41,213 nucleotides of DNA from Ilumatobacteraceae bacterium. GTDB lineage: Bacteria; Actinomycetota; Acidimicrobiia; Acidimicrobiales; Ilumatobacteraceae. The notes under the pieces are model-generated. The model was not told the DNA's origin. It was given only the letters and a program-made list of their open reading frames with translations, and did not search any database. Position 1 is the stretch's first letter. The number at the start of each line of letters is the position of its first letter. The translations under genes and the position numbers were made by a program. The DNA lies in contig JAOBWK010000073.1 of NCBI GenBank assembly GCA_025463305.1, forward strand, positions 1 through 41,213, read 5' to 3'. Positions 29,405-40,122 of this stretch are shown here, piece by piece.

Positions 29405-31285
29405 ATGACGATCGATGCCTTCCCCCTCCCCGCGCCCGGTGCCGTCGACGAGCACCACGAGCAGATCGAGACCTACTGGCGGCACAACCCGATCAGCCGC
29501 CGCACCGCGCTGCGCGGCGCGCTGCTCGGTGTCGGCGCCGTCGCCCTCACCAACTTCCCGCAGCTGAAGCGAGCGTTCGCGACGTCGGGCGGTACGACCG
29601 GCAAGACCGGGGCGATCATCGTCGGCCGCCACCTGTCGTTCGCCTCGGACCACCGCAACCGGCCGGAGAACTCGATGCGGGTCACCGCCCAGGTGATCTT
29701 CCCGAACGGCGTGAGCGCGGCCGGGGTCAAGGCGTTCGTGCGGGTCGGTCAGAGCCGTGGCTACGGCCGCAAGATCGACGCACACATCGTCAACCTCACC
29801 GGCGTCGTGCCCAACGCGCCGCAGGGGACGCTGGCCGGCAACCAGTTCTACGTGAAGGCCACCATCGACAACCTCTGGCCCGGCGAGACCTGTCACTACC
29901 GCTTCGAGCTCAGCGACGGCACCACCACCGGCGACGGTACGTTCACCACGGCGCCGAGCCGCCTCGGTCTGGGCGCACACGGCATCGGCCGGGTGCCCGC
30001 ACCGTTCACGTTCACCTCCTTCGGCGACCACGGGACGAACAAGGCGCCGACCGACCCGGCCTTCGCCTACGCCTCGAACACCTCCTACACCTGGGCGCCG
30101 GCGTCGTTCGACGACAACTACTACAACCCTGGCGATCCGGTGCTCGCCTACGACACCACGCCGGCCGAGACGATGACCGCGCTCGTCGCCGCCCAGCAGC
30201 CCGTGTTCCACCTCGTCAACGGCGACGTCTGCTACGCCGACCCGAGTGGCACCGGCCTCCCGGTCGACGACACGTCGGCGAGCGGCTCGCACGGCGGCGC
30301 ACCTGCCGGGACCAACGCCTACAACCCGTACGTGTGGGACGTGTACCTCGCCCAGATCGAGGCCTCGGCTTCATCGATCCCGTGGATGATCGCCACCGGC
30401 AACCACGACATGGAGGCGCTCTACGGCAACCACGGCTACGGCGGCCACGCAGCGCGCATGGACTTGCCCCAGAACGGTCCGTCGGGTTGCCCGTCGGTGT
30501 ACCGCTTCGTCTACGCCAACGTCGGCGTCATCAGCATCGACGCGAACGACCTGTCGTACGAGATCCCGACCAACCTCGGCTACAGCGCCGGCGCGCAGTA
30601 CACGTGGGTGGAGAGCACGCTGGCCGCGTGGCGGGCGGACTCGAAGGTCGACTTCATCGTGATGTTCATGCACCACTGCGCGTTCTCGACGAGCGGCGCA
30701 CACGCGTCGGACCTCGGCGTGCGCGGGCTGGTCGGCACGCTCGCCGACAAGTACCAGGTGGACCTGGTCCTGTCGGGCCACAACCACCAGGTCGAGCGCA
30801 CCAACCCGATCCGCAACAACGTGAGCGCACTGGCGACGCCGGACGGCACGACCTTCGACGCCACGCTCGGCACGACGTACCTCACCGTCGGCTCCGCCGG
30901 CCGCCCGCGCTACCTCTGGCAGAACGCCGGCGGCACCGCCGACACCACCGGCACGACCGACCGGTACCGCGGGCACAACGCCGGCGGTGGTGCAATCACC
31001 GGTTACAGCGGCGTGAAGACGTTCACCGGCGTCGGCACGTCGGGCACGGAGTCGGTCGACTGGTCACAGACCCGCTACCTCGACTACGCGCTCGCTCGGA
31101 TCGACGTGGTTCCGGCCAGGCACGGCAAGCAGACCACGATGAGCGTCACGATCGTCGCCGACGGGGACCGCACCTCGACGGGCGGCGGCGTGCCGATCGA
31201 CCAGATCGTGCTGACCCGTACGGCCGGCGCGGCCGGCCGACCCGGCCACGACCACGGCGATCACGACGAGGACGACGACAGCTGA
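29405..31285 (+). CDS. Tat-exported purple-acid-phosphatase-like metallophosphoesterase
   Basis: A 626-residue exported phosphoesterase. A twin-arginine signal (SRRTALRGALLGVGAVALT, about residues 31-49) precedes a fibronectin-III-like domain (about 70-185, ending GDGTFTTAPS). The catalytic domain carries all five metal motifs: GD in SFGDHG (207-208), NGDVCYAD (272-279), GNHD (332-335), MHH (422-424) and GHNH (458-461). The fold and order match purple acid phosphatases with a dinuclear metal site. The C-terminus ends in a His/Asp tail (GHDHGDHDEDDDS) that may bind metal. ATG 29405 lies in the gap after the LLM gene; upstream in-frame sequence overlaps that gene and is its shadow. Confidence 0.9.
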   Translation: MTIDAFPLPAPGAVDEHHEQIETYWRHNPISRRTALRGALLGVGAVALTNFPQLKRAFATSGGTTGKTGAIIVGRHLSFASDHRNRPENSMRVTAQVIFPNGVSAAGVKAFVRVGQSRGYGRKIDAHIVNLTGVVPNAPQGTLAGNQFYVKATIDNLWPGETCHYRFELSDGTTTGDGTFTTAPSRLGLGAHGIGRVPAPFTFTSFGDHGTNKAPTDPAFAYASNTSYTWAPASFDDNYYNPGDPVLAYDTTPAETMTALVAAQQPVFHLVNGDVCYADPSGTGLPVDDTSASGSHGGAPAGTNAYNPYVWDVYLAQIEASASSIPWMIATGNHDMEALYGNHGYGGHAARMDLPQNGPSGCPSVYRFVYANVGVISIDANDLSYEIPTNLGYSAGAQYTWVESTLAAWRADSKVDFIVMFMHHCAFSTSGAHASDLGVRGLVGTLADKYQVDLVLSGHNHQVERTNPIRNNVSALATPDGTTFDATLGTTYLTVGSAGRPRYLWQNAGGTADTTGTTDRYRGHNAGGGAITGYSGVKTFTGVGTSGTESVDWSQTRYLDYALARIDVVPARHGKQTTMSVTIVADGDRTSTGGGVPIDQIVLTRTAGAAGRPGHDHGDHDEDDDS

Positions 31286-31355
31286 TCCCACGGCGGACCG
31301 GTCGCGACGGCTCGTCGTGCCGACGAACGCGACGGTCGAATCTGGGGTCGGACAA

Positions 31356-31376
31356 AATCTGGACATGATCCAGATT
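31356..31376. promoter_or_regulatory. Fur-type dyad upstream of furA-katG
   Basis: AATCTGGA (31356-31363) and TCCAGATT (31369-31376) form a perfect 8-bp inverted repeat with spacer CATGA. An additional half site, AATCTGG, occurs at 31339-31345. The dyad ends 18 bp before the Fur-family start codon. Autorepression of furA-katG by the Fur product is therefore likely. Actinobacterial FurA/CatR sites also sit here. Confidence 0.72.
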
Positions 31377-31394
31377 CCGGCGTAGGCTTCCTCC

Positions 31395-34071
<2,677 letters not shown>

Positions 34072-34088
34072 GAACAGCGTCGACGGGT

Positions 34089-34110
34089 GTCGCGTCCTCG
34101 GGGACGCGAC
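34089..34110 (+). terminator. hairpin after katG
   Basis: GTCGCGTCC (34089-34097) and GGACGCGAC (34102-34110) form a perfect 9-bp stem with a TCGG tetraloop, 17 bp after the katG stop. A short GC-rich stem without a T-run is typical of terminators in such genomes. Confidence 0.72.
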
Positions 34111-34297
34111 GCTCGTCGACGTGGATGCATCGTTGAACCGTCTCGCCAGCGTCTCGGTTCATGTCTTCCGACATGGAAAAATCTCGGCTCAGCTGTTCCA
34201 ACGCCGCGGCGGCTGTGCAAGGATTCCCTCAGGTCGGAACGCCCGGTGGGCGCTTGGCGCGACGGCTCAGGGACAGATTTTCCAAGGGAGTCAACGC

Positions 34298-36439
34298 ATG
34301 TACCGACACACGCGGGCATTTGCCCTCGGCTCAGCCGTGATCCTCGCAGCAGCTGCTGTGAGCACGAGCGTGGCCGCAGCGGCGAGCCCATCCAACAACA
34401 ACGGCAGCAAGGGCGGCTACGTCGAGGTCCCCAACTCGGCGTACGTCCTCCAGCCCGGCGACACGATCGTCGACGGTCAGTTCCCCAATGATCCGGTGCG
34501 CTTCGAAGGTGCGCTGAAGGTCCGCAACGAGGGTGCTGCGGCGGCGCTGGCCCTTGCGGTCTCGGATCCGGCCAACCAGTCCTATGGGCAGTTCCTCAGC
34601 CCGAGCCAGTACCGGCAGCGCTTCGCGGCCACCGACAGCGATGCGCGCACGGTCACCGGGTGGCTGCAGGGTGCCGGGCTGAACATCACCTACAACCCGG
34701 CGAACCACATCATGATCGCCGCCGACGGCAGGGTGTCCCAGGCCGACGTCGCGTTCAAGACCGACATCCGCCGGATCCAGGACAGCGACGGCTTCGTGTT
34801 CCTCGCGCCGGTCACGCCACTGTTCGTGCCGAAGGCCGTCGTCGGCATCGTCGACGGATTCGTCGAGGGCATCAACACCCCGAGCCGCCTCGCGCAGCCG
34901 CAGAACGCCACCAACGACGGTGGTCAGGGCGACGGCAGCGGCCGCGATGGCACCGGTCGGGGCCACGGCCATGGCAACGGCAAGCACTCGGCGCACACCA
35001 CGCCGCCGGTCCCGACGCCGGATCCGGGTGCACCGCCGGACGATGCGTTCATCGTCGGCACCCCGTGCTCGGCCTACTTCGGCCAGCAGGTCGCGCCGAC
35101 GCCGGACCTGTCGACCGCAGCGGTCACCCCGCCGTACGCGAACCCCGTGACATATGCGCCGTGCGGCTACAAGCCGGCGCAGATGCAGGGTGCGTACGAC
35201 GTGTCGAGCCTGCTCAAGAAGGGCATCGACGGCAAGGGCGTGACGGTGGCCATCACCGACGCCTACGCCTCGCCGACCATCGCCGGCGACATCAACCAGT
35301 TCGCCGGCGCCAACGGCGGCGCCGCCTGGGGCAACAAGTTCAGCCAGATCAAGGAGCCGGGCACCCGCTTCGGCTACAACGACGCGGTCAACGGCGACCA
35401 GTGCGGCGAGCAGGGTTGGTACGGCGAGGAGACGCTCGACGTCGAGTCCGTGCACACGATGGCGCCGGGCGCGAAGGTGCTCTACGTCGGCGCGGCGAGC
35501 TGCCTCGATCAGGACCTGCTCGCGGCCGTCAACGACGTCGTCGACAACCACCGTGCCGACATCGTCAGCAACTCGTGGGGTGGCATCAACGAGGTCGTCG
35601 ATCCGACGCTGCTCGACGTCTACAACGCGATCTTCATCCAGGCCGCACTCGAGGGCATCGGCACGTTCTTCTCGTCCGGTGACAACGGCGACGAGACCGG
35701 CGGCGACGGCGTGCCGGCCGACCGCACGGTCGACTTCCCGGCGTCGGATCCGTTCGTGACCGCCGTCGGCGGCACCACGCTGGAGATCGGTGCGCAGAAC
35801 AACTACATCAGCGAGGGCGGCTGGGGCACCTACCGCGACGTCATCGATCCCGCCACGGGGCAGTTCACGGATCCGCTGCCGGGCTCGTACAACGGTGGTG
35901 CGGGTGGCGGCACGAGCCAGCTGTTCGCCGAGCCGGCCTACCAGCAGGGCGTGGTCCCCGCGTCGATCTCCAACTTCTGGAACACAGGCACGCCGGGTCG
36001 TGCGGTGCCGGACATCGCAGCGCTCGCCGACCCCACGACGGGCATCCTCGTCGGCCAGACGGAGACGTTCGGCGACGGTTCGGTGCACTACGGCGAGTAC
36101 CGCATCGGCGGCACGAGCGTGGCGTCGCCGTTGATGGCCGGCATCGAGGCGTTGGCCGACCAGGCGGCCGGGCACGCGCACGGCTTCGCCAACCCGGCGA
36201 TCTACCGGATCGACGCCTCGGCGCTGCACGACATCACGGCGCCGGCTCAGACGTTGGCCGCCGTGCGTGTCGACTACAACACCAGCGACGATCCCACGTC
36301 CGGCACCTTCACCAGCCTGCGCACGCTCGGCCAGGGCAACACCCTCGCCGTGACACCGGGCTACGACGACATCACCGGGGTCGGCTCGCCGATCGCGTCG
36401 GTGTACGCCGCCAAGCTGGGCCAGAAGTCCCGCCACTGA
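34298..36439 (+). CDS. secreted S53 (sedolisin/kumamolisin-type) serine protease
   Basis: A 713-residue exported protease. Residues 1 to about 29 are a signal peptide (AFALGSAVILAAAAVSTSVAA). Residues about 45-190 are the Pro-kumamolisin activation domain (FEGALKVRNEG, DPANQSYGQFLSPSQYRQRFA). A Gly/His/Asp/Pro linker (about 205-250) leads to the catalytic domain. The catalytic set is visible: E377 and D381 in GEETLDVES, D462 in SSGDNGD, and S607 in GGTSVASP. GYDDITGVGSP near the end fits the calcium site. Sedolisins usually work in acid conditions and self-activate. ATG 34298 follows AAGGGAG. It has its own terminator at 36467-36499. Confidence 0.96.
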   Translation: MYRHTRAFALGSAVILAAAAVSTSVAAAASPSNNNGSKGGYVEVPNSAYVLQPGDTIVDGQFPNDPVRFEGALKVRNEGAAAALALAVSDPANQSYGQFLSPSQYRQRFAATDSDARTVTGWLQGAGLNITYNPANHIMIAADGRVSQADVAFKTDIRRIQDSDGFVFLAPVTPLFVPKAVVGIVDGFVEGINTPSRLAQPQNATNDGGQGDGSGRDGTGRGHGHGNGKHSAHTTPPVPTPDPGAPPDDAFIVGTPCSAYFGQQVAPTPDLSTAAVTPPYANPVTYAPCGYKPAQMQGAYDVSSLLKKGIDGKGVTVAITDAYASPTIAGDINQFAGANGGAAWGNKFSQIKEPGTRFGYNDAVNGDQCGEQGWYGEETLDVESVHTMAPGAKVLYVGAASCLDQDLLAAVNDVVDNHRADIVSNSWGGINEVVDPTLLDVYNAIFIQAALEGIGTFFSSGDNGDETGGDGVPADRTVDFPASDPFVTAVGGTTLEIGAQNNYISEGGWGTYRDVIDPATGQFTDPLPGSYNGGAGGGTSQLFAEPAYQQGVVPASISNFWNTGTPGRAVPDIAALADPTTGILVGQTETFGDGSVHYGEYRIGGTSVASPLMAGIEALADQAAGHAHGFANPAIYRIDASALHDITAPAQTLAAVRVDYNTSDDPTSGTFTSLRTLGQGNTLAVTPGYDDITGVGSPIASVYAAKLGQKSRH

Positions 36440-36466
36440 TCCCGTCAGTGGGCGTGTGATCCCCCC

Positions 36467-36499
36467 GGGGCGTTGCTGCGACTCTCGCAGCAACGCCCC
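36467..36499 (+). terminator. strong hairpin after the S53 protease gene
   Basis: GGGGCGTTGCTGCG (36467-36480) and CGCAGCAACGCCCC (36486-36499) form a perfect 14-bp stem with a 5-base loop (ACTCT), followed by CTCGGGCCT. It lies 27 bp after the stop and 20 bp before the CoA-transferase start, so it separates two transcription units. Confidence 0.82.
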
Positions 36500-36519
36500 C
36501 TCGGGCCTATGGTCACGCC

Positions 36520-37530
36520 GTGACCACCCAACCGCTCGACGGCGTCCGGATCCTCGATCTGACGACGTTCCTGTCCGGGCCGTACGCGACGATGGTGCTC
36601 GGCCAGCTCGGTGCCGACGTCGTCAAGGTCGAGCCGCCCAGCGGCGACCCGACCCGCGGCGGTTCGACGGTGCCGAGCTCCGACTTCTGGTTCGCGTTGC
36701 ACCGCGACCGGCGCAGCGTCGTGCTCGATCTGAAGCAGCCGGCCGACCACGCCCGACTGCTCGCGATGGTGCCGCAGTTCGACGTCGCGATCGACAACGC
36801 CCGGCCCGGCGTCATGGCTCGACTCGGCCTCGGTCCGGAGGTCCTGCGCGCGGCGCACCCGTCGATCATCACCTGCTCGATCACCGGCTACGGCGAGGGT
36901 GGCTCCGCGGCGCCGGCCATCGACGGCGTGATCCAGGCCGCGACCGGCGCGTTCGATCTCCAGGCCGTGTTCGGCCAACCGGTCGGGCCGATCCCCGCGC
37001 AGGTCGCCGATCTCGCGGGCGGCACGGCGGCGTCGCAGGCGATCCTCGCCGCGCTCGTGCGACGCGGCCGCACCGGCGAGGGCACGCACATCAGCATCGC
37101 CCTCACCGATGCGCTGCTGTCGTGGCTGTCGATCATCGACCGCACCGGCACGATGCGATCGCCCGGCACCATCGTCGCCGAGGGATCCGACGGCCGGCGG
37201 CTGGTCGTGCAGACACCGATGCACTTCCGCGACCGGCTCGCGGCGATGCTCGGGCTCGAGTACGCCGCCACCGACGACTACGCGCAGCAGGTGCGCGGCC
37301 GGATCGCGACTCGCCCGTCATCGGAGTGGTTGGCGGCGCTCGCTGCGGAGGGCATCCCGGCCGCGGCCGTGCGATCGTACGACGACGCGCTCGCCGCGCC
37401 GGAGGCCGCCGTCGAGGTCGTCGACGGCCGCCGGGTGCCGGCCAGCCCGTTCGTGCTCGACGGCGAACGGCGCGGGTCCGTCGCTCCCCCGCCGCCGCTG
37501 GGTGCGAACTCCGCGGAGCTCGCCCCGTGA
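36520..37530 (+). CDS. CaiB-type (class III) CoA-transferase
   Basis: A 336-residue class III CoA-transferase / alpha-methylacyl-CoA racemase family protein. LDGVRILDLTTFLSGPYATMVLGQLGADVVKVEPPSGDPTR at the start and CSITGYGEGG are standard. The catalytic aspartate is probably the one in AQVADLAGGTAASQAILAAL (near residue 167). At 336 residues it is somewhat shorter than the usual 370-430, with a reduced C-terminal segment. The start is GTG 36520. The next gene begins with a GTGA overlap at 37527, so the two are coupled. The neighbours, a quinone oxidoreductase-like MDR and a thiolase-like protein, suggest acyl-CoA breakdown of a lipid or steroid side chain; the substrate is unknown. Confidence 0.9.
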   Translation: MTTQPLDGVRILDLTTFLSGPYATMVLGQLGADVVKVEPPSGDPTRGGSTVPSSDFWFALHRDRRSVVLDLKQPADHARLLAMVPQFDVAIDNARPGVMARLGLGPEVLRAAHPSIITCSITGYGEGGSAAPAIDGVIQAATGAFDLQAVFGQPVGPIPAQVADLAGGTAASQAILAALVRRGRTGEGTHISIALTDALLSWLSIIDRTGTMRSPGTIVAEGSDGRRLVVQTPMHFRDRLAAMLGLEYAATDDYAQQVRGRIATRPSSEWLAALAAEGIPAAAVRSYDDALAAPEAAVEVVDGRRVPASPFVLDGERRGSVAPPPPLGANSAELAP

Positions 37531-38522
37531 GAGCCGCGCGGATCCACGCCCACGGCGCGCCCACCGACGTCGTGTGGGTCGACGACGTCGAGGTCCCCGT
37601 GCCCGGCCCCGGCCGGGCGCTGCTGCGCGTCGAGGCCGCCGCGCTGAACCTCCCGGATGCGATGCTCGGCCGCGGTACGTACCCACTCGCCGCGCCTCTC
37701 CCCTTCACACCCGGCCTCGATGCCGGCGGCGTGATCGTCGCCGTCGGTCCCGACGGTGACCCCGGCGTGATCGGCCGGCGCGTCACGGCCGTACCGGAGC
37801 TGCCCAACGGTGGGCTCGCCGAGCACGCGATCGTGAAGCTCGAGCAGCTGTTCGAGGTGCCGGACGCGGTCGGCATGCACGACGCGGTGGCCGGGCAGAT
37901 CATCTTCCAGACGGCGCACATCACGCTCCGCCATCGGGCCCGGCTGCAGCCGGGCGAGACGGTGCTCGTGCTCGGTGCGGCGGGTGGCGTCGGCGTCGCG
38001 ACCATCCAGCTGGCCAAGCGGTGGGGTGCTCGCGTCATCGCCGTCGCGGCCGGCGCGGCGAAGCTCGAGGCGTGCCTCGCCTCCGGCGCCGACGCGGTGG
38101 TCGATCACTCGACGGGCTCGATCCGCGAACGCGTCCGCGAGCTCACCGACGGCCGAGGCGTCGAGATCGTGGTCGACCCGGTCGGCGGCGCGCTGTCCGA
38201 GGACGCCCGGCGCTGCCTCGCCGTCGACGGCCGGCTGCTCGTCGTCGGCTTCGCCAGCGGCGACACACCGCGGTTCAACGGCGGCTCCATCCTGCGGTCG
38301 AGCATCTCCGTGATGGGCGTCTACATGGGCGCGTACAGCACCACGCCGACGGGCCGCGAGCTGGTGCAGGGCGTCCACGCCGAACTGATGGCGATGATGG
38401 CCGACGGCAGCCTCACCGTGCCGGTGTCGCGCGTGATCGGCCTCGCCGACGTCGCCGGCGCACTCGCCGATCTCGAGGCTCGAACCGTCGTCGGCAAGAT
38501 CGTCGTCGACCCGTCGCGCTGA
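37527..38522 (+). CDS. quinone oxidoreductase-like MDR (NADPH:quinone reductase family)
   Basis: A 331-residue medium-chain dehydrogenase/reductase of the zinc-free quinone oxidoreductase group. The GroES-like part has VPVPGPGRALLRVEAAALNLPDAMLGRGTYP and FTPGLDAGGVIVAVG. The nucleotide turn is VLVLGAAGGVGVATIQLAKRWGARVIAVA (AxxGxxG, NADPH type). The catalytic zinc ligands of alcohol dehydrogenases are absent. It also has the tail VGKIVVDP. Relatives reduce quinones or enoyl-CoA/enone double bonds. GTG 37527 overlaps the stop of the CoA-transferase gene by 4 bp. The operon ends here and converges with the thiolase-like gene across 23 bp. Confidence 0.92.
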   Translation: MRAARIHAHGAPTDVVWVDDVEVPVPGPGRALLRVEAAALNLPDAMLGRGTYPLAAPLPFTPGLDAGGVIVAVGPDGDPGVIGRRVTAVPELPNGGLAEHAIVKLEQLFEVPDAVGMHDAVAGQIIFQTAHITLRHRARLQPGETVLVLGAAGGVGVATIQLAKRWGARVIAVAAGAAKLEACLASGADAVVDHSTGSIRERVRELTDGRGVEIVVDPVGGALSEDARRCLAVDGRLLVVGFASGDTPRFNGGSILRSSISVMGVYMGAYSTTPTGRELVQGVHAELMAMMADGSLTVPVSRVIGLADVAGALADLEARTVVGKIVVDPSR

Positions 38523-38545
38523 TCACGGGACGATCCCGCAACGGC

Positions 38546-40066
38546 TCACACCTCGTACGTGCAGGAACCGTCGGTGTCGATGAGGGTCACGGTCTCGCCG
38601 ACGATCGAGCGGCCGCTCAGCGCTGACGCAGCGTGCGGATCGGCGACGCGGGCACCGACGCGGCGGCCGTCGTCGAGGCGGATGATCGCGGGTGCCGCGA
38701 CGGGGCCGCGATCGCGGTCGTGCAGCACGGTGGCCGCCTCCACCACACCGTGTCCGGATGCCGTGCGCACGGTGTCGACCGCGCCCGACGGATCCGGCGG
38801 GATCGTCTCGGCGCGGAACGGCGCGTCGGGCGCGTTCGTCGAGTAGAGACCGACGGCGAAGTCGTTGATCATCCCGCCGAGGCCCACCATCGCCCCGATC
38901 GAGCCGGGTTGGGCGCGGCAGTGCTCGACCAGGCTGGCGATGCCGTGCAGTGTGTAGCTCGCGCCCGGGCCACCGAAGAACGGCAGGCCGCCGGTGACGG
39001 TGCGCGGCCGAGGATCGTCGGCACCGATCCCGAACGCCGCCATGCCGAGCTGGATGGCCGCCGGGAAGCACGAGTAGAGATCGAACGCATCGACATCGCC
39101 GGCCGAGATCCCGGCCAGCTCGAGGGCGCGCTGCGCCGCGGACTCGACGGCCCGAGCGACATGGATCTGCGGTCGGGTCGACGGTGCACCGGCCTCCTTC
39201 GCCCCGACGCCCACCCACGGATGGACGCGCGACTCGCTCGGCACCTGCAGACGATCGGCGAGCGCAGTCGACGTGACGATGACGGCGGCCGCGAGGTCCA
39301 CCGTGGGGAACGAGCACATCAGCTTGGTGTACGGCTCGGCGATGTACCGGTTGGCCGGTGTCGGCGTCGACAGCTCCGCGGCAGAGCGTGCGATCGGGAA
39401 CCAGGCGAGGTCCGGCCGGCTCGCGGCCACGTCGGTGAAGCCCGCCATCAATCGGCCGAGGGACGCGCGGTGCTCGGAGGGCGAGAACCCCATCGCCGCG
39501 CCGATCGCGCTCTCGACGAGCGCGAAGAACGACGACGGCATCTGCGCGCCCGCGTCACCCTCGGCGACGTCCCATGAGTGGCGGATGTTCGGCTGCAGAT
39601 CGCCCACGCCACCCGAGCCCTGCGACCACACCGAGGTCGGCGGCGCCGGCGGCGCGATGCCCAGGCGGCTGGCGTTGCGGTACGACGCGTCGGCGATGCC
39701 GCCGATCAGCAACACGGCATCGACCTCGCCACTGGCGATCTGCGCGCACGCCTCGGCCAGGTGCGTCTGCGGTGCCGCGCCGCTGTAGGCCCACTCGATC
39801 CGTTGGCCCGCGCCGAGCCCCAGCACGGTCGCCACCATCTCGCCACCGCGATCGTCGCCGAAGATCGACAGTGGCGCCGAGCGCACTGCCCCGATCCATG
39901 GCAACAGATCCGCGTGGGCGTCGGCGCACGCCGCCCGGGCCGCGTCGGCCATCAGCTCCACCGGGTGAACGATGCGCTCCGGGTCCTTGTTCGAGACCTG
40001 CCCGACACCGACGATCACGGGTGACCGTCGCTCGCTCACCGCCTCGATTCCCGCCTCGGATGCCAT
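38546..40066 (-). CDS. thiolase-like protein with C-terminal OB-type domain
   Basis: A 506-residue thiolase-fold protein of the acetyl-CoA acetyltransferase / TLP type. Thiolase-like stretches are PVIVGVGQVSNKDPERIVHPVELMADAARAA, SGEVDAVLLIGG, DAFDLYSCFPAAIQLGMAAFG and GGLPFFGGPGASYTLHGIASLVEHCR. The first-domain position of the nucleophilic cysteine reads YSGAAPQ (94-100), without cysteine, as in thiolase-like proteins whose condensing activity is doubtful. Residues about 420-506 form a small beta-rich tail (ATVLHDRDRGPVAAPAIIRLDDGRRVGARV). ATG 40066 has GGAGGG upstream. It converges with the CoA-transferase operon. It may act on branched or sterol-like acyl-CoA. Confidence 0.86.
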   Translation of the reverse strand: MASEAGIEAVSERRSPVIVGVGQVSNKDPERIVHPVELMADAARAACADAHADLLPWIGAVRSAPLSIFGDDRGGEMVATVLGLGAGQRIEWAYSGAAPQTHLAEACAQIASGEVDAVLLIGGIADASYRNASRLGIAPPAPPTSVWSQGSGGVGDLQPNIRHSWDVAEGDAGAQMPSSFFALVESAIGAAMGFSPSEHRASLGRLMAGFTDVAASRPDLAWFPIARSAAELSTPTPANRYIAEPYTKLMCSFPTVDLAAAVIVTSTALADRLQVPSESRVHPWVGVGAKEAGAPSTRPQIHVARAVESAAQRALELAGISAGDVDAFDLYSCFPAAIQLGMAAFGIGADDPRPRTVTGGLPFFGGPGASYTLHGIASLVEHCRAQPGSIGAMVGLGGMINDFAVGLYSTNAPDAPFRAETIPPDPSGAVDTVRTASGHGVVEAATVLHDRDRGPVAAPAIIRLDDGRRVGARVADPHAASALSGRSIVGETVTLIDTDGSCTYEV

Positions 40067-40122
40067 CGTCCCTCCCTGGCCCCACATTGTCATGCGGGGT
40101 CAGGAAGGGACCTGGTCGAACC

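Noticed and set aside
34331..36493. 720-codon minus-strand open frame opposite the S53 protease gene
   Set aside because: Same reasoning: the protease motifs fix the coding strand.
36456..37526. Open extension of the quinone oxidoreductase-like frame, giving 688 codons
   Set aside because: It lies across the CoA-transferase gene, which has its own clear motifs. The real start is the coupled GTG at 37527.
38523..38545. Small CGGGA/TCCCG hairpin between the convergent quinone oxidoreductase and thiolase-like genes
   Set aside because: A 5-bp stem is too weak to call a terminator.
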